Below the pieces are notes generated by a model, which was given only the letters and a program-made list of their open reading frames with translations, was not told where the DNA came from and searched no databases. A program made the translations under genes and the position numbers. A stretch of 64,000 nucleotides of DNA. It comes from Enterococcus mediterraneensis (GTDB taxonomy: Bacteria > Bacillota > Bacilli > Lactobacillales > Enterococcaceae). This document shows positions 24,332-32,989 of the stretch, piece by piece (position 1 is the first letter of the stretch; each line of letters opens with the position of its first letter). The DNA lies in assembly GCF_900604485.1 (NCBI RefSeq), contig NZ_UWOP01000001.1, positions 1,692,369 to 1,756,368 on the forward strand. Direction: 5' to 3'.

Positions 24332-25591
24332 ATGAAATTGAGACGGGAATTGTTAGGGATTATTTTAGCCTTTTCTGCAACAGGGATCGTAGCGACAACG
24401 ACGAATGCGCAAGCGTATCAAACGACTTATGAGCAGCAGAACAAGCAGGAAGTAAAAATAAAAAAATTATTAGATTCTGAATTCATTTCAGAAGCAGATC
24501 AAAAACAGTTAAAGCAAGAAATGGCAACGATCGACAAAGCGGAGAAGAGTGCTACACGACGTACTCTTAGAGCCAAGATCGACCAGGAAAAGAAATACAT
24601 AGCAGCGGCGCAGAAAAACATTGTTGCAAACGAGGCGCAAGCGGCACAGGATGAATTGGCACAACTGACGAATGATTTAAAAGTGATTGAAACAAAAAGT
24701 CAGGAAGCATTTATTTTAGATGATGATGTTCAACAAGTCGAAGAGCTGAAAGAAGAATTAACAGCACTAACTTCATCAAAAAAAGTTCAGCCGATTCGAG
24801 AGCTGGCGACAGAGGTAGACGAGTTAGCAACGGAAATGGAAGATAATCAGTCACAATTGATTGCTTTATCGAAAGATCTGAAAAAGCTGAATCAAACCTC
24901 AGAAGAACTGACTAAAAAAGATTATCTGACTTCAGAAGATAAGAAATTACTGGAAAAAGATCAAAAAGAAAACGCCAAGTATTTCGATGACGCTGTTGAA
25001 CTTGCAGCTATTGAAAGTCGGAAAAGCGATTCACAAGATTTAGTAGACCTTCTGCAAAGTAAACAGGAAGAAAGCGAAAAAGACTTCAAAGAAAATAAAA
25101 AAGATGCAACAAAAATCATCCAATCAACTAAAACGCTGCTTTCTTCAGGAAATCTAACTTCAGAAGAAAAAGATGAATTAAACAAAGCCAGCAAAACATT
25201 GAATGCTTCTCTTGCCCTAAAAGATTATGAGCCGGGCGATTTAGCTGCTGACTATCAAGCTTTGCAAGAAAAATACGACGATTATTCCGATAACAGCAAA
25301 CAACGGATCGCAGAAGCAAAGAAAAAAGCAGAGCAAGCAGAAAAAGCCGCGGCAGAAAAGGCAGCCGAGGCAGCAAAACAACAAGCCTCACAAGCCAATA
25401 ATTCTTCTACAGCGGGCAAACCAACACTTTCAGGAGGCTGGTATCAAGCACCAGACGGATATAAATTCTTGAAAGTTTCGAGCGGTAAAACTTATGGACA
25501 AGTCAAAAATCCTAATAATTTCAGTCTGATCACAGTGGCAGAAGCCGCAAACTATAGTCCAGGACATGGGAATGGTTCTGCGAAGCAGTGA
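24332..25591 (+). CDS. Secreted coiled-coil protein, unknown
   Basis: ATG 24332 (9 nt after GGCGGAGAG; GTG 24323 is in frame but too close) gives 419 residues. A signal peptide (about 1-28, ...TTNAQA) is followed by about 320 residues of charged coiled coil, an Ala/Lys/Glu-rich stretch (AEKAAAEKAAEAAKQQASQA), then a compact C-terminal module with GGWYQAPDGYKFLKVSSGKT and SPGHGNGSAKQ. There is no LPxTG or known wall-binding motif. It may be a surface-associated or cell-wall factor; function unknown. Confidence 0.6.
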   Translation: MKLRRELLGIILAFSATGIVATTTNAQAYQTTYEQQNKQEVKIKKLLDSEFISEADQKQLKQEMATIDKAEKSATRRTLRAKIDQEKKYIAAAQKNIVANEAQAAQDELAQLTNDLKVIETKSQEAFILDDDVQQVEELKEELTALTSSKKVQPIRELATEVDELATEMEDNQSQLIALSKDLKKLNQTSEELTKKDYLTSEDKKLLEKDQKENAKYFDDAVELAAIESRKSDSQDLVDLLQSKQEESEKDFKENKKDATKIIQSTKTLLSSGNLTSEEKDELNKASKTLNASLALKDYEPGDLAADYQALQEKYDDYSDNSKQRIAEAKKKAEQAEKAAAEKAAEAAKQQASQANNSSTAGKPTLSGGWYQAPDGYKFLKVSSGKTYGQVKNPNNFSLITVAEAANYSPGHGNGSAKQ

Positions 25592-25633
25592 TGGGGAATT
25601 CAGATTTACAGTTCATATTGATTATATCATTTT

Positions 25634-25663
25634 GAGGAAACGCCACAGCGTTTCCTCTTTTTT
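25634..25663 (+). terminator. Terminator of the coiled-coil protein gene
   Basis: GAGGAAACGC (25634-25643) pairs with GCGTTTCCTC (25648-25657), followed by TTTTTT. Confidence 0.8.
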
Positions 25664-25672
25664 CACAAAACT

Positions 25673-25705
25673 CTAGGACTGACAGAAAATCCCCATCAGT
25701 CCTAG
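25673..25705 (-). terminator. Terminator of the P450 gene
   Basis: CTAGGACTGA pairs with TCAGTCCTAG (25696-25705). On the reverse strand it is followed by AGTTTTG, so it probably ends the P450 transcript. Confidence 0.6.
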
Positions 25706-25741
25706 AACTCACAAACTTCTTTTGATTCTTTCAACAAATCC

Positions 25742-27001
25742 CTAATCCCTATACAACAACACTCTGCTGTTCGGATAAGTCGGGAAGCGGTTCATAGGAA
25801 TCGACCAGTCTTGTTCAGGGATGATAAAGTGATGTTTGTTGACGAGCTGATCGCTGAAAACCCGCAAGCTGTGAAGGGTGATCCATTCACCGGCGCAACG
25901 ATGCATCTTGCGGAAATCGCCGCCGCCTTGCGCCAACATTTCGTATTCTTCTTCATAAGAAATCTCTTTGGTACGTCCTTTATAACGGTCGACGACAAAT
26001 GTAAAGGGCTCTTTGACAGAACGTGGGTCATGGTCTGTACCATAAAGGTCTAAAACGACCCAACTGTCTTTAGGAATACGATAGCCGTCGATCTCAACTT
26101 CTTTTAAGCTGATAGCAGGGATCATTGGGAAAAATGGATAATACCGCCGCATTTCTTGGATAAATGAATCTTGCAGCTCATCAAAATCTTCTTTTAATGC
26201 TTCATAAATATCAGAACGGCTGAACAGCGCATGCCCCATCAAGGCAGCCCAGACAGTTAGTGCTACAGTTGGGCGGATGATATTCAACAGATCAACTGCC
26301 GCAATCTCAAGAGGCAGTCGTTCGCCGTTTAAATCCGTGGCGTTGGCAAAAGCATACAACGCCACGTTTTCTTTGTTTTCAACAGGATGTTTGCGAGCAG
26401 TTTCGATCAGTTGTTGTGCCCAAAGTTCTGACTTTTTACGGTCGGCACGACTTTTGAGGTGTGTCACTGGTGAAGCTGCGGCACCGCTGATCATCGAGAT
26501 TTGACAGCTGGCTAATTCGTCGATCTCTTGAGGAGAATAACTCCCTAAATTGATTCCTGACCATTCGCAGATGGCTTCGAAAAAGACGTTTTTGCTTAAA
26601 TTGAACAATTCAAAGTGCCCATGTTGTTTTTCCAAGGCTTCTGACAATTTACGATCCAAGATTTGATGATACTCTTCCATCCGTTCAGGAGTCATTAAAT
26701 CCATGAAAACCGCTTTGCGGTGACGATGGGCAGCACCGTCTAATGTTTGGACTCCACCTTGACCCATCAATGTTTTCAAGACGATTTCAGGCATCGCGCC
26801 TTTGCGTTTGAAGTTTTCAGAATCATAGAATTTTTTCGCGGCTTCTTGTCCGTAAACGACGATGATTTCCTTGTTGAAAAAGCTGGCTTTGACCACTGGT
26901 GCCGCGGCTTCTTCTCTCAATTCAGCAAGAGCGTCGTAGCCGGCTTGGTAGAGGGCTTTGATATCCGCTGCTTTTATTTTTATTTCTGGTATCTTTTTCA
27001 T
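25742..27001 (-). CDS. Cytochrome P450, CYP152-like fatty-acid peroxygenase
   Basis: ATG 27001 (7 nt after AGGAGG; an ATG 6 nt upstream is too close) gives 419 residues. The heme-ligand region is GGGDFRKMHRCAGEWITLHS with Cys369. The helix I region reads LLNIIRPTVALTVWAALMGH, where the Arg-Pro pair replaces the usual acid/threonine of oxygen-activating P450s. These are marks of CYP152 (BS-beta/CypC) enzymes, which hydroxylate fatty acids with hydrogen peroxide and need no redox partner. No ferredoxin or reductase lies nearby, which agrees. The enzyme is cytosolic. Confidence 0.85.
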   Translation of the reverse strand: MKKIPEIKIKAADIKALYQAGYDALAELREEAAAPVVKASFFNKEIIVVYGQEAAKKFYDSENFKRKGAMPEIVLKTLMGQGGVQTLDGAAHRHRKAVFMDLMTPERMEEYHQILDRKLSEALEKQHGHFELFNLSKNVFFEAICEWSGINLGSYSPQEIDELASCQISMISGAAASPVTHLKSRADRKKSELWAQQLIETARKHPVENKENVALYAFANATDLNGERLPLEIAAVDLLNIIRPTVALTVWAALMGHALFSRSDIYEALKEDFDELQDSFIQEMRRYYPFFPMIPAISLKEVEIDGYRIPKDSWVVLDLYGTDHDPRSVKEPFTFVVDRYKGRTKEISYEEEYEMLAQGGGDFRKMHRCAGEWITLHSLRVFSDQLVNKHHFIIPEQDWSIPMNRFPTYPNSRVLLYRD

Positions 27002-27251
27002 GTCCATTCCTCCTGTCTTTAATTCTAGCTTAATCCATTTTAAAAACACTGACAAAGAAAACACTTTCGTAAAAGCAGACCTTTTTAAAATCAGCGAAAG
27101 ATTTTCAGACACATATAATAAAATATCAAGTTTGCGGTGAATAATTGGTAAAGCAATAAAGGACGGAAGACTGCTAAAAAGATAAATCTGTTTGTGAGAG
27201 AAAAAGAAAGGTGTATAATTTACCTATAATATAGAGAAAGTAGGCAAACGA

Positions 27252-27569
27252 ATGATTACACCTAAAAGTTTAGAAGAGTTATCAACCTATGTAGAGAAAG
27301 GAAAAAATGTCTTTTTCTTCACGGCAGGTTGGTGCGGAGATTGTAATTTCATCAAACCATATATGCCTGAGATCGAAAAAGATTTTCCTGAATGGCAATT
27401 TATCGAAGTAGACCGTGACCGTTATATCGATGTAGCGGCGGAATGGAATATTTTTGGTATTCCTAGTTTTGTAGTGATCAAAGACGGCAAAGAACTGGGC
27501 CGGTTAGTAAATAAAGATCGTAAAACGAAAGAAGAAATCGAAAGCTTTTTATCCAGCATACAAGCATAA
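27252..27569 (+). CDS. ytpP: Thioredoxin-like protein (YtpP type)
   Basis: 105 residues with a thioredoxin fold and redox motif WCGDC (Cys28, Cys31), the cis-proline context GIPSFVVIKDG, and no signal peptide. CGDC instead of CGPC, and the position next to a YtpR-type gene, match the YtpP-like proteins of Firmicutes. It is a cytosolic thiol-disulfide exchange protein. The usp gene begins 15 nt downstream. Confidence 0.75.
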   Translation: MITPKSLEELSTYVEKGKNVFFFTAGWCGDCNFIKPYMPEIEKDFPEWQFIEVDRDRYIDVAAEWNIFGIPSFVVIKDGKELGRLVNKDRKTKEEIESFLSSIQA

Positions 27570-27584
27570 TGGGAGGTAACTACT

Positions 27585-28043
27585 ATGGAGTCACAAGCGT
27601 ATAAAAACATTCTTGTCGGTATCGATGGTTCCGATCAGGCGAAAGAAGCATTTAAAAAGGCAGTAGAAGTCGCGCGTCGTAATGAAGGTAAGATCTACGT
27701 GGCGAATGTCATCGAGCAACAATTCTATGATATGATGGGCTATGGCGCTTTGAATCAAAATATCATCGAACAGGAAACAGAATCTGCTAAAGAAATGATC
27801 GAAGAATGCAAAGAATACGGTGCTTCTGTTCATTTCAAAGCGATCGAAGGAATCGTCGCTTACGGTTCACCAAAGGATACGATGGCACGACAACTGCCGG
27901 AAAAATACAATATCGACTTGATCATGGTGGGGCAATCCGGCTTGAATGCGGTGGAACGTTTTATGACCGGCAGTGTTGCCAGTCATATCATTCGACAAGC
28001 GCCATGTGACGTATTAGTTGTTACTGACGAAAAAGAAAGATAG
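27585..28043 (+). CDS. Universal stress protein (UspA family)
   Basis: 152 residues. It starts KNILVGIDGSDQAKEAF and ends with the ATP-binding motif GQSGLNAVERFMTGSVASHI (G-2x-G-9x-G-S/T type), followed by CDVLVV. Strong GGGAGG ribosome site. It is probably co-transcribed with the thioredoxin gene. Partners and signal are unknown. Confidence 0.88.
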   Translation: MESQAYKNILVGIDGSDQAKEAFKKAVEVARRNEGKIYVANVIEQQFYDMMGYGALNQNIIEQETESAKEMIEECKEYGASVHFKAIEGIVAYGSPKDTMARQLPEKYNIDLIMVGQSGLNAVERFMTGSVASHIIRQAPCDVLVVTDEKER

Positions 28044-28176
28044 GCTCTTCTTGATCGAAGAATTAAAAAAACAAAAAGATTTTTAAAGCTCTTTCTAAGA
28101 AGCTGCGATTTTTCATGACGAACTGACAATATTTTGTTATGATAAAACGCAGAGTAGATTTTAGGAGGAAGAACGA

Positions 28177-28788
28177 GTGATTTTTGCATACAATAAAGAA
28201 CAAGTAGGCGATACACTGATGGTGATCACTGCTGATGATCATGGATCAGATCAGACTGCTGAACGCCGATCAAATGTGACGCGGATCCAAACTGTTGACG
28301 GAACCGTTGTCGGTTGGAACTTTTTTCATATTTCCAATTATTTGACGGTATCGGGCAATGGAGCGGTAGAATTGACAGATGAACAAGTCGATCAATTGAA
28401 CCGTTTGATCAAAGAAGCAGGGTTTTCGGATGTGTTGGCATACGATCACGAACCAAAATTCGTGGTGGGCTATGTGAAGACTTGCGAAAAACATCCCGAC
28501 AGCGATCATTTGTCTATCACTGAAACAGAAGTAGACGGTGGACAAACATTACAGATCGTTTGCGGCGCGCCGAATATCAAGGCGGGCTTAAAAGTAGTCG
28601 TTGCTAAACCAGGATCTATGATGCCCGATGGAATGATGATCTGGCCAGGCGTTTTGCGGGGCGTTGAAAGTTACGGAATGATCTGTTCAGCCCGTGAACT
28701 TCATCTGCCAAACGCGCCAACAAAAAAAGGAATTCTAGAATTGCCAGCTGACGCGGTTGTCGGTGAAGCTTTTACAATTGGAAAATAA
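28177..28788 (+). CDS. ytpR: YtpR-type tRNA-binding domain protein
   Basis: 203 residues from GTG 28177 behind AGGAGGAAG. An N-terminal DUF4479-like part (1-85) precedes an EMAP/tRNA_bind OB fold (about 92-200: FVVGYVKTCEKHPDSDHLSI, LQIVCGAPNIKAGLKVVVAK, MICSARELHLP). It resembles the N-terminal domain of phenylalanyl-tRNA synthetase beta but stands alone, as in YtpR. Its target RNA is not known. Confidence 0.85.
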   Translation: MIFAYNKEQVGDTLMVITADDHGSDQTAERRSNVTRIQTVDGTVVGWNFFHISNYLTVSGNGAVELTDEQVDQLNRLIKEAGFSDVLAYDHEPKFVVGYVKTCEKHPDSDHLSITETEVDGGQTLQIVCGAPNIKAGLKVVVAKPGSMMPDGMMIWPGVLRGVESYGMICSARELHLPNAPTKKGILELPADAVVGEAFTIGK

Positions 28789-28819
28789 AAAAGAACGGGA
28801 TCGTATCCCGTTCTTTTTT
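28787..28819. terminator. Bidirectional terminator between ytpR and htrA
   Basis: AAAAGAACGGGAT pairs with ATCCCGTTCTTTT around a 3-nt loop, with A and T tracts on the two sides; it serves the convergent ytpR and htrA. Confidence 0.85.
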
Positions 28820-30117
28820 TAGTTGTTTTGTGATTTTTGCAATGTTGACTGATCGATGGACAATTCAGCAGTGACTGTTTGTTCTTTAGATTCACGATAG
28901 AAAGTGATCTCGATGGAGTCACCGACTTTTTTCTTGTAAAGAGCTGCTTGCAAATCAGTAGTTGAAGTAACTTCTTTGCCATCGATCTTTGTGATAACGT
29001 CATATTGTTTTAGACCAGCTTTTTCAGCAGGTGTTGCGTTAACAACAGACAAGACAACGACACCATTTTTCAAAGAAGAAGGAACTTTTAGAATTTGTTC
29101 TTGTTGTTGCGAAGAGATGGTTGAAAGATCCCGCATAGTGATTCCTAGTGCTGGTCGAGTCACTTTGCCGTCTTTTTCTAATTGATTGATGATAGTGACA
29201 ACATCATTACTTGGGATCGCAAAGCCCATACCTTCTACGCTGACATTGGAAGCAGAACTGCTGGTGCTGGCGATCTTACTTGAGTTGATCCCTATGACTT
29301 GACCTTCGATATTTACTAATGGACCGCCGGAATTCCCAGGATTGATAGCAGCGTCAGTTTGGATCGCATTGATATTGACTGCTTCACCGGATTCTGTTGT
29401 ATTAGATACTTGACGATTCAATGATGAAACGATCCCTGAAGTGACAGAGTTGGCATATTGAGAACCTAATGGTGAACCGATAGCAATCGCAGGTTCGCCG
29501 ACTTTCAATTCGCTGGAGTCGCCAAAGGTTGCGACAGTATCGACTTTATCTGATGAAATCTTTAATACAGCCAAGTCAGTATAAGCATCTGTTCCCACAA
29601 GTTCAGCAGTGACTTTTGTTCCGTCTTTCAAAACGACTTCTAATCCATCTTGCCCTTCGACAACGTGGTTATTAGTTACAACGTAAGCACTATTGCCGTC
29701 TTTTTTATAGATGACGCCGCTGCCTTCGCTGGATTCTTGCATTTCGCCGGAGTCGTCTGAGCCTTCAGAATTTTCCGTGCCTTCGTCTTGTCCAAACAAG
29801 CCGCCCCATGGTCCTAATTCAGAACTTTGAGATTGCTTTTGCAGATTGATGACCGACACTACCGCATCTTGGACTTTATCCACCGCTTCAGTGATATCAC
29901 TGTCTGCATTGACTTTCACGTTGCTTACTACGGTTTCGCCTTTGTCATTGGTATTGCCTGCATTATTAGTAGGATTGCTTCCCGAACCATTCAAAAGATA
30001 AAATGCGCCTACTGTGATCAAAGCGCCCACGATACCACCAAGCACACCAATGGCAAACCGCTTTAAAAAACCTCCAGATGTTTTTTTTGAATCTGGATTT
30101 ACTTCTTTTCTTTCCAT
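28819..30117 (-). CDS. htrA: HtrA/DegP-like membrane serine protease
   Basis: 432 residues: a cytoplasmic N-terminus, one membrane span (about 22-43), a low-complexity linker, a trypsin-like domain with the catalytic His in VVTNNHVVEG, Asp in YTDLAVLKI and Ser in INPGNSGGPL, and a C-terminal PDZ domain (about 335-425: PAEKAGLKQYDVITKIDGKE). It degrades or refolds misfolded exported proteins at the outer face of the membrane. Strong AGGAGG ribosome site. It is divergent from rlmH across a spacer with DnaA-box-like repeats. Confidence 0.93.
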   Translation of the reverse strand: MERKEVNPDSKKTSGGFLKRFAIGVLGGIVGALITVGAFYLLNGSGSNPTNNAGNTNDKGETVVSNVKVNADSDITEAVDKVQDAVVSVINLQKQSQSSELGPWGGLFGQDEGTENSEGSDDSGEMQESSEGSGVIYKKDGNSAYVVTNNHVVEGQDGLEVVLKDGTKVTAELVGTDAYTDLAVLKISSDKVDTVATFGDSSELKVGEPAIAIGSPLGSQYANSVTSGIVSSLNRQVSNTTESGEAVNINAIQTDAAINPGNSGGPLVNIEGQVIGINSSKIASTSSSASNVSVEGMGFAIPSNDVVTIINQLEKDGKVTRPALGITMRDLSTISSQQQEQILKVPSSLKNGVVVLSVVNATPAEKAGLKQYDVITKIDGKEVTSTTDLQAALYKKKVGDSIEITFYRESKEQTVTAELSIDQSTLQKSQNN

Positions 30118-30245
30118 GTATATTACCTCCTAAGTTTGACATCCATGAATATAGTATATTATTTATTGCTGAGTTTAGTCTAATGAATGAATTTGAAAAA
30201 AATATGAAAAAGTCACGATAAAAAAATTGTAAAATTAAGGAGATA

Positions 30246-30429
30246 TTTTCCACAATTCGTGTGGAAAAAGTTAAAATAAGTAGTAGAAAAAAAGGGGATA
30301 GTACTTTCCACAGAAATGTGGATATAGTGAATAAAAAAGGACCTAAACATACGTTTGCATCAGAAATTCCTTTATAATAGGATTTATCTGGTTTATTTCT
30401 GTGGATAAACCTGTGATTAGTGTGCATAA
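30246..30429. promoter_or_regulatory. Cluster of DnaA-box-like sequences
   Basis: Between divergent htrA and rlmH lie TGTGGATAA (30400-30408, exact box), TGTGCATAA (30421-30429, fits TTATNCACA), and one-mismatch copies TTTTCCACA (30246), TGTGGAAAA (30260) and TGTGGATAT (30317), plus the weaker CTTTCCACA (30304). htrA and rlmH lie near oriC in many Firmicutes, so DnaA binding is plausible; this is inference. Confidence 0.6.
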
Positions 30430-30479
30430 CTTTGTTCATATCTTTAAATAATAACAATAGCAGAACTCAAGGAGAAATT

Positions 30480-30959
30480 ATGACAATCAAAATTATTTCA
30501 GTAGGAAAACTAAAAGAAAAATATCTAGTCCAAGGAATCGCTGAGTATGTCAAACGACTAGGCGCGTATACGAAGATCGAGTTAGTGGAGGTTCCCGATG
30601 AAAAAGCACCGGAACACCTCAGCGAAGCAGAGATGCTTCAGGTCAAAGAAAAAGAAGGCGAACGGATCTTGGCAAAAATCAAAGATTCGGAATATGTTTT
30701 CGCATTAGCAATCGAGGGCAAGAACCCTTCCAGCGAAGCCTTCGCCAAACAAATCGATCAATTAGGAACCCAAGGAAAAAGCCATCTAACTTTTGTGATC
30801 GGCGGCTCGTTAGGCTTAGCGACATCCGTCATCGATCGCAGCAATACCCAAATCTCGTTTGGCAAAATGACTTATCCTCACCAACTCATGCGGCTGATAT
30901 TAGTAGAACAGATCTATCGGGCGTATCGGATAAATCGTGGGGAACCGTATCATAAATGA
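30480..30959 (+). CDS. rlmH: 23S rRNA pseudouridine-1915 N3-methyltransferase
   Basis: 159 residues from ATG 30480 behind AAGGAGAAA. It is the SPOUT methyltransferase RlmH (OrfX): [20 protein letters not shown] at the start, the SAM-binding knot FVIGGSLGL and the conserved end [11 protein letters not shown]. It methylates pseudouridine 1915 in helix 69 of 23S rRNA. The 3' end (GAACCGTATCATAAATGA) corresponds to the site used by SCC elements in staphylococci. Confidence 0.95.
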   Translation: MTIKIISVGKLKEKYLVQGIAEYVKRLGAYTKIELVEVPDEKAPEHLSEAEMLQVKEKEGERILAKIKDSEYVFALAIEGKNPSSEAFAKQIDQLGTQGKSHLTFVIGGSLGLATSVIDRSNTQISFGKMTYPHQLMRLILVEQIYRAYRINRGEPYHK

Positions 30960-31389
30960 TGATATTTTTGGAAAGGGAATATTGATATAGCAAGGTTTTC
31001 ATTGGTGAATTGCAGGGGTATGGTATGGGGGAGTTGGGGTTTATCTGATATAATTATTGAATATGGATATTTAGCGTATGGAGAAGTTGGGACTGACAGT
31101 AAACTCCCTGAGTGAATGAATTTGAATATTAAGCTTGGATAATAATCTGACTTATTGGAAAAAATACTGAATGCATCCTGAGAGATAGAAGATTTAAAGA
31201 TAATTATTTTAACTAAAGTTACGAAATGTGATAAGAAGTTGAGATATGATTATCTTTAAGTAAGCTTCTTTCATATTTAAAGAAGGATTTAACAGAAATT
31301 ATAAATATATATTATACCCATGAAGGTCAATGACAATCACGTCATTGGCCTTTTCTTATACCCAAAAATAGAAAGGAGTAAGTTGACAC
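30960..31389. other. Intergenic stretch after rlmH
   Basis: No gene seen. A hairpin AAGGTCAATGAC / GTCATTGGCCTT followed by TTCTT (31323-31355) looks like a terminator, and AGAAAGGAG before 31390 is the next ribosome site. The rest has no recognisable coding sense. Confidence 0.5.
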
Positions 31390-31692
31390 ATGTCTGAGAA
31401 GAATAAGAAACGCTATTTGACAAAAGGAATCAATGAAAAGTTACCCACTGAAGCGCAATTGTTATGCTGGTACTTGATCGATCTACGTATGAGATTGAAA
31501 AAACCAGTGGATTACTTACAGATCTTTGATTTTCAAGTCGACACCAATGGAAAACAAGTTTTGATCCACAGACAAGAAGTACCAGAGTATCAGTATATCT
31601 ATTATCCAACTTTTGAACAACTGATCCGACAAAAGATCTGGATGATCGATGATGGGGATTATTACACCATGTTGCTACCAGAAGAGTACTAA
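31390..31692 (+). CDS. DUF960 family protein
   Basis: 100 residues (RYLTKGINEKLPTEAQLLCW, then DYLQIFDFQVD and YIYYPTFEQLIRQKIW). This matches the DUF960 family, small cytosolic proteins of unknown function best known from SCC elements beside ccr genes. Strong AGAAAGGAG ribosome site. It is followed after 18 nt by a truncated RadC/JAB-like start, another SCC-associated family. Confidence 0.7.
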   Translation: MSEKNKKRYLTKGINEKLPTEAQLLCWYLIDLRMRLKKPVDYLQIFDFQVDTNGKQVLIHRQEVPEYQYIYYPTFEQLIRQKIWMIDDGDYYTMLLPEEY

Positions 31693-31710
31693 GAGAGAGG
31701 AGTAGGATAC

Positions 31711-31785
31711 ATGCAAAACACGATCCCAAGTAAACGTGTAGACATCGTTAGTCTACAGCTTGTTAAAGAATCGTCTGTAATTTAG
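31711..31785 (+). pseudogene. RadC/JAB-like protein, truncated to 24 codons
   Basis: A strong ribosome site (GAGAGGAG) precedes ATG 31711. The frame reads MQNTIPSKRVDIVSLQLVKE then SSVI and stops at 31785. VDIVSLQLVKESS matches the start of RadC-like JAB-domain proteins of mobile elements, which are normally about 150-220 residues. The rest is absent, so this is a deletion remnant. Confidence 0.5.
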
Positions 31786-31951
31786 TTTATTGTCGATCGC
31801 TTGTCAGTGTAACCAATAGGTTTATTTGTTATGTAAAGCATAACGATAAACTTGATAATTCAAACATTTAATGTCATATTAAAGTATCATAATCTGTAGA
31901 TTTACAGTTTAAAAGAATTATGGTGGAACACTTATGAAGTGAGGCATTTTC

Positions 31952-32563
31952 ATGAAGAATGAAATAGTATCGGTTATTCAGGATAAAGCGATGTGGCGAA
32001 GGGCAAAAAAATATGCATTATTTAGCCTTGTGTTAATTACGTTGAGTTGTGTAGTAACATTTATTATACATCCAGATTTGAACAAGCTAGTTGATGGACT
32101 TGGTTCTACAATACAAAGAGGAAATAAAGAACAGGAAAATGAGTTTATAAGCTATTTGAAAAACAATGGATTTAAGGTACCAAGAGGAATGTTTCTTATG
32201 GGTTTGATCCCTGTACCATGGATTTATTTGCTAAATCTGATATTTTCTTCCATCGTATTAGGGATTGCATTGAGTATGCCTTTGATTGATTCGCATTTAT
32301 CGTTTGTAAAAATACTTCTCACTGTGTTTACGTATGCGCCTTTTGAGATTTTTGCATATTGTATTTTTGCTGCGCTTATAAAGCCTATGAATAATGCAAT
32401 TATCAAAAATTTGCTAAATCTAGTTAAGAAAGGTGAAAGAGTACCTTTTTTCATTAAATTAAAACGAGTTTTTATTGGATATCTCGTGTTAGTACTACCG
32501 TTAATTATTATTAGTGGTTTTATAGAAGCATATGTTGCAGATTTTCTATATAAGTTGTTTTAG
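31952..32563 (+). CDS. Polytopic membrane protein, SpoIIM-like
   Basis: 203 residues with membrane segments at about 20-42, 85-110, 118-140 and 174-200, and a conserved-looking VLPLIIISGFIEAYV near the end. The layout and the PxxIISGxIEAY end resemble stage II sporulation protein M-like membrane proteins found in non-sporulating Firmicutes. The ribosome site is poor (GTGAGG upstream). It is not in an obvious operon. Confidence 0.5.
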   Translation: MKNEIVSVIQDKAMWRRAKKYALFSLVLITLSCVVTFIIHPDLNKLVDGLGSTIQRGNKEQENEFISYLKNNGFKVPRGMFLMGLIPVPWIYLLNLIFSSIVLGIALSMPLIDSHLSFVKILLTVFTYAPFEIFAYCIFAALIKPMNNAIIKNLLNLVKKGERVPFFIKLKRVFIGYLVLVLPLIIISGFIEAYVADFLYKLF

Positions 32564-32892
32564 GAACAATGATATTTAGACATTAGTTGGAATTTAACAA
32601 AAACGAGGTTTGGTGTTAAAGCATACTAATAACAATAACCTCATAGATACCGCGACTGGTTATTTTAGTTACTTGATGAGTTTTGTATGTTTCTGATTAA
32701 TTCACTTATTTTCAGGAAGAATCAAAAAGGGCTATGTATTTAATTAGTAGCAATCAAAAAGATGTCTAGCTAACAAATACCTTACAAGTTTTCTATGGGA
32801 TAGATATCGTATCTGCTTTGTAATGAAATCTTTATCGTTCTTCTGACTCTATCTTTCTTTCCTTGGAATGGATGTCTAATAAACGAGTAATG
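32564..32892. other. Intergenic stretch without recognised features
   Basis: No gene or RNA is recognised. A weak hairpin (GAGGTT near 32606 with AACCTC near 32637) is the only structure seen before the strong palindrome at 32893. Confidence 0.4.
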
Positions 32893-32938
32893 AAATTTTG
32901 GTTCCCTACTAAATATATTAAGTAGGGAACCAAAATTT
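32893..32938. terminator. Long perfect hairpin, probable terminator
   Basis: AAATTTTGGTTCCCTACT (32893-32910) and AGTAGGGAACCAAAATTT (32921-32938) form an 18-bp perfect stem around a 10-nt loop, followed by TATTG. It lies directly upstream of the promoter at 32941. Confidence 0.6.
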
Positions 32939-32940
32939 TA

Positions 32941-32969
32941 TTGACACTTATGCGTAAATCGCATAAAAT
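32941..32969 (+). promoter_or_regulatory. Consensus promoter with XRE operator in its spacer
   Basis: TTGACA (32941-32946), 17 nt, TAAAAT (32964-32969). The palindrome TTATGC-GTAAATC-GCATAA (32948-32966) fills the spacer and matches the two sites at 33236 and 33261 upstream of the XRE gene. The promoter points into the 3' end of that gene, antisense to it. Confidence 0.65.
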
Positions 32970-32989
32970 GAATTTGTAACATAACTTAA

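Noticed and set aside
31880-31895. AGTATCATAAT as the far attachment site of an SCC-like element
   Set aside because: It shares only nine bases with the rlmH end (GTATCATAA), which is too short for confidence in AT-rich DNA.
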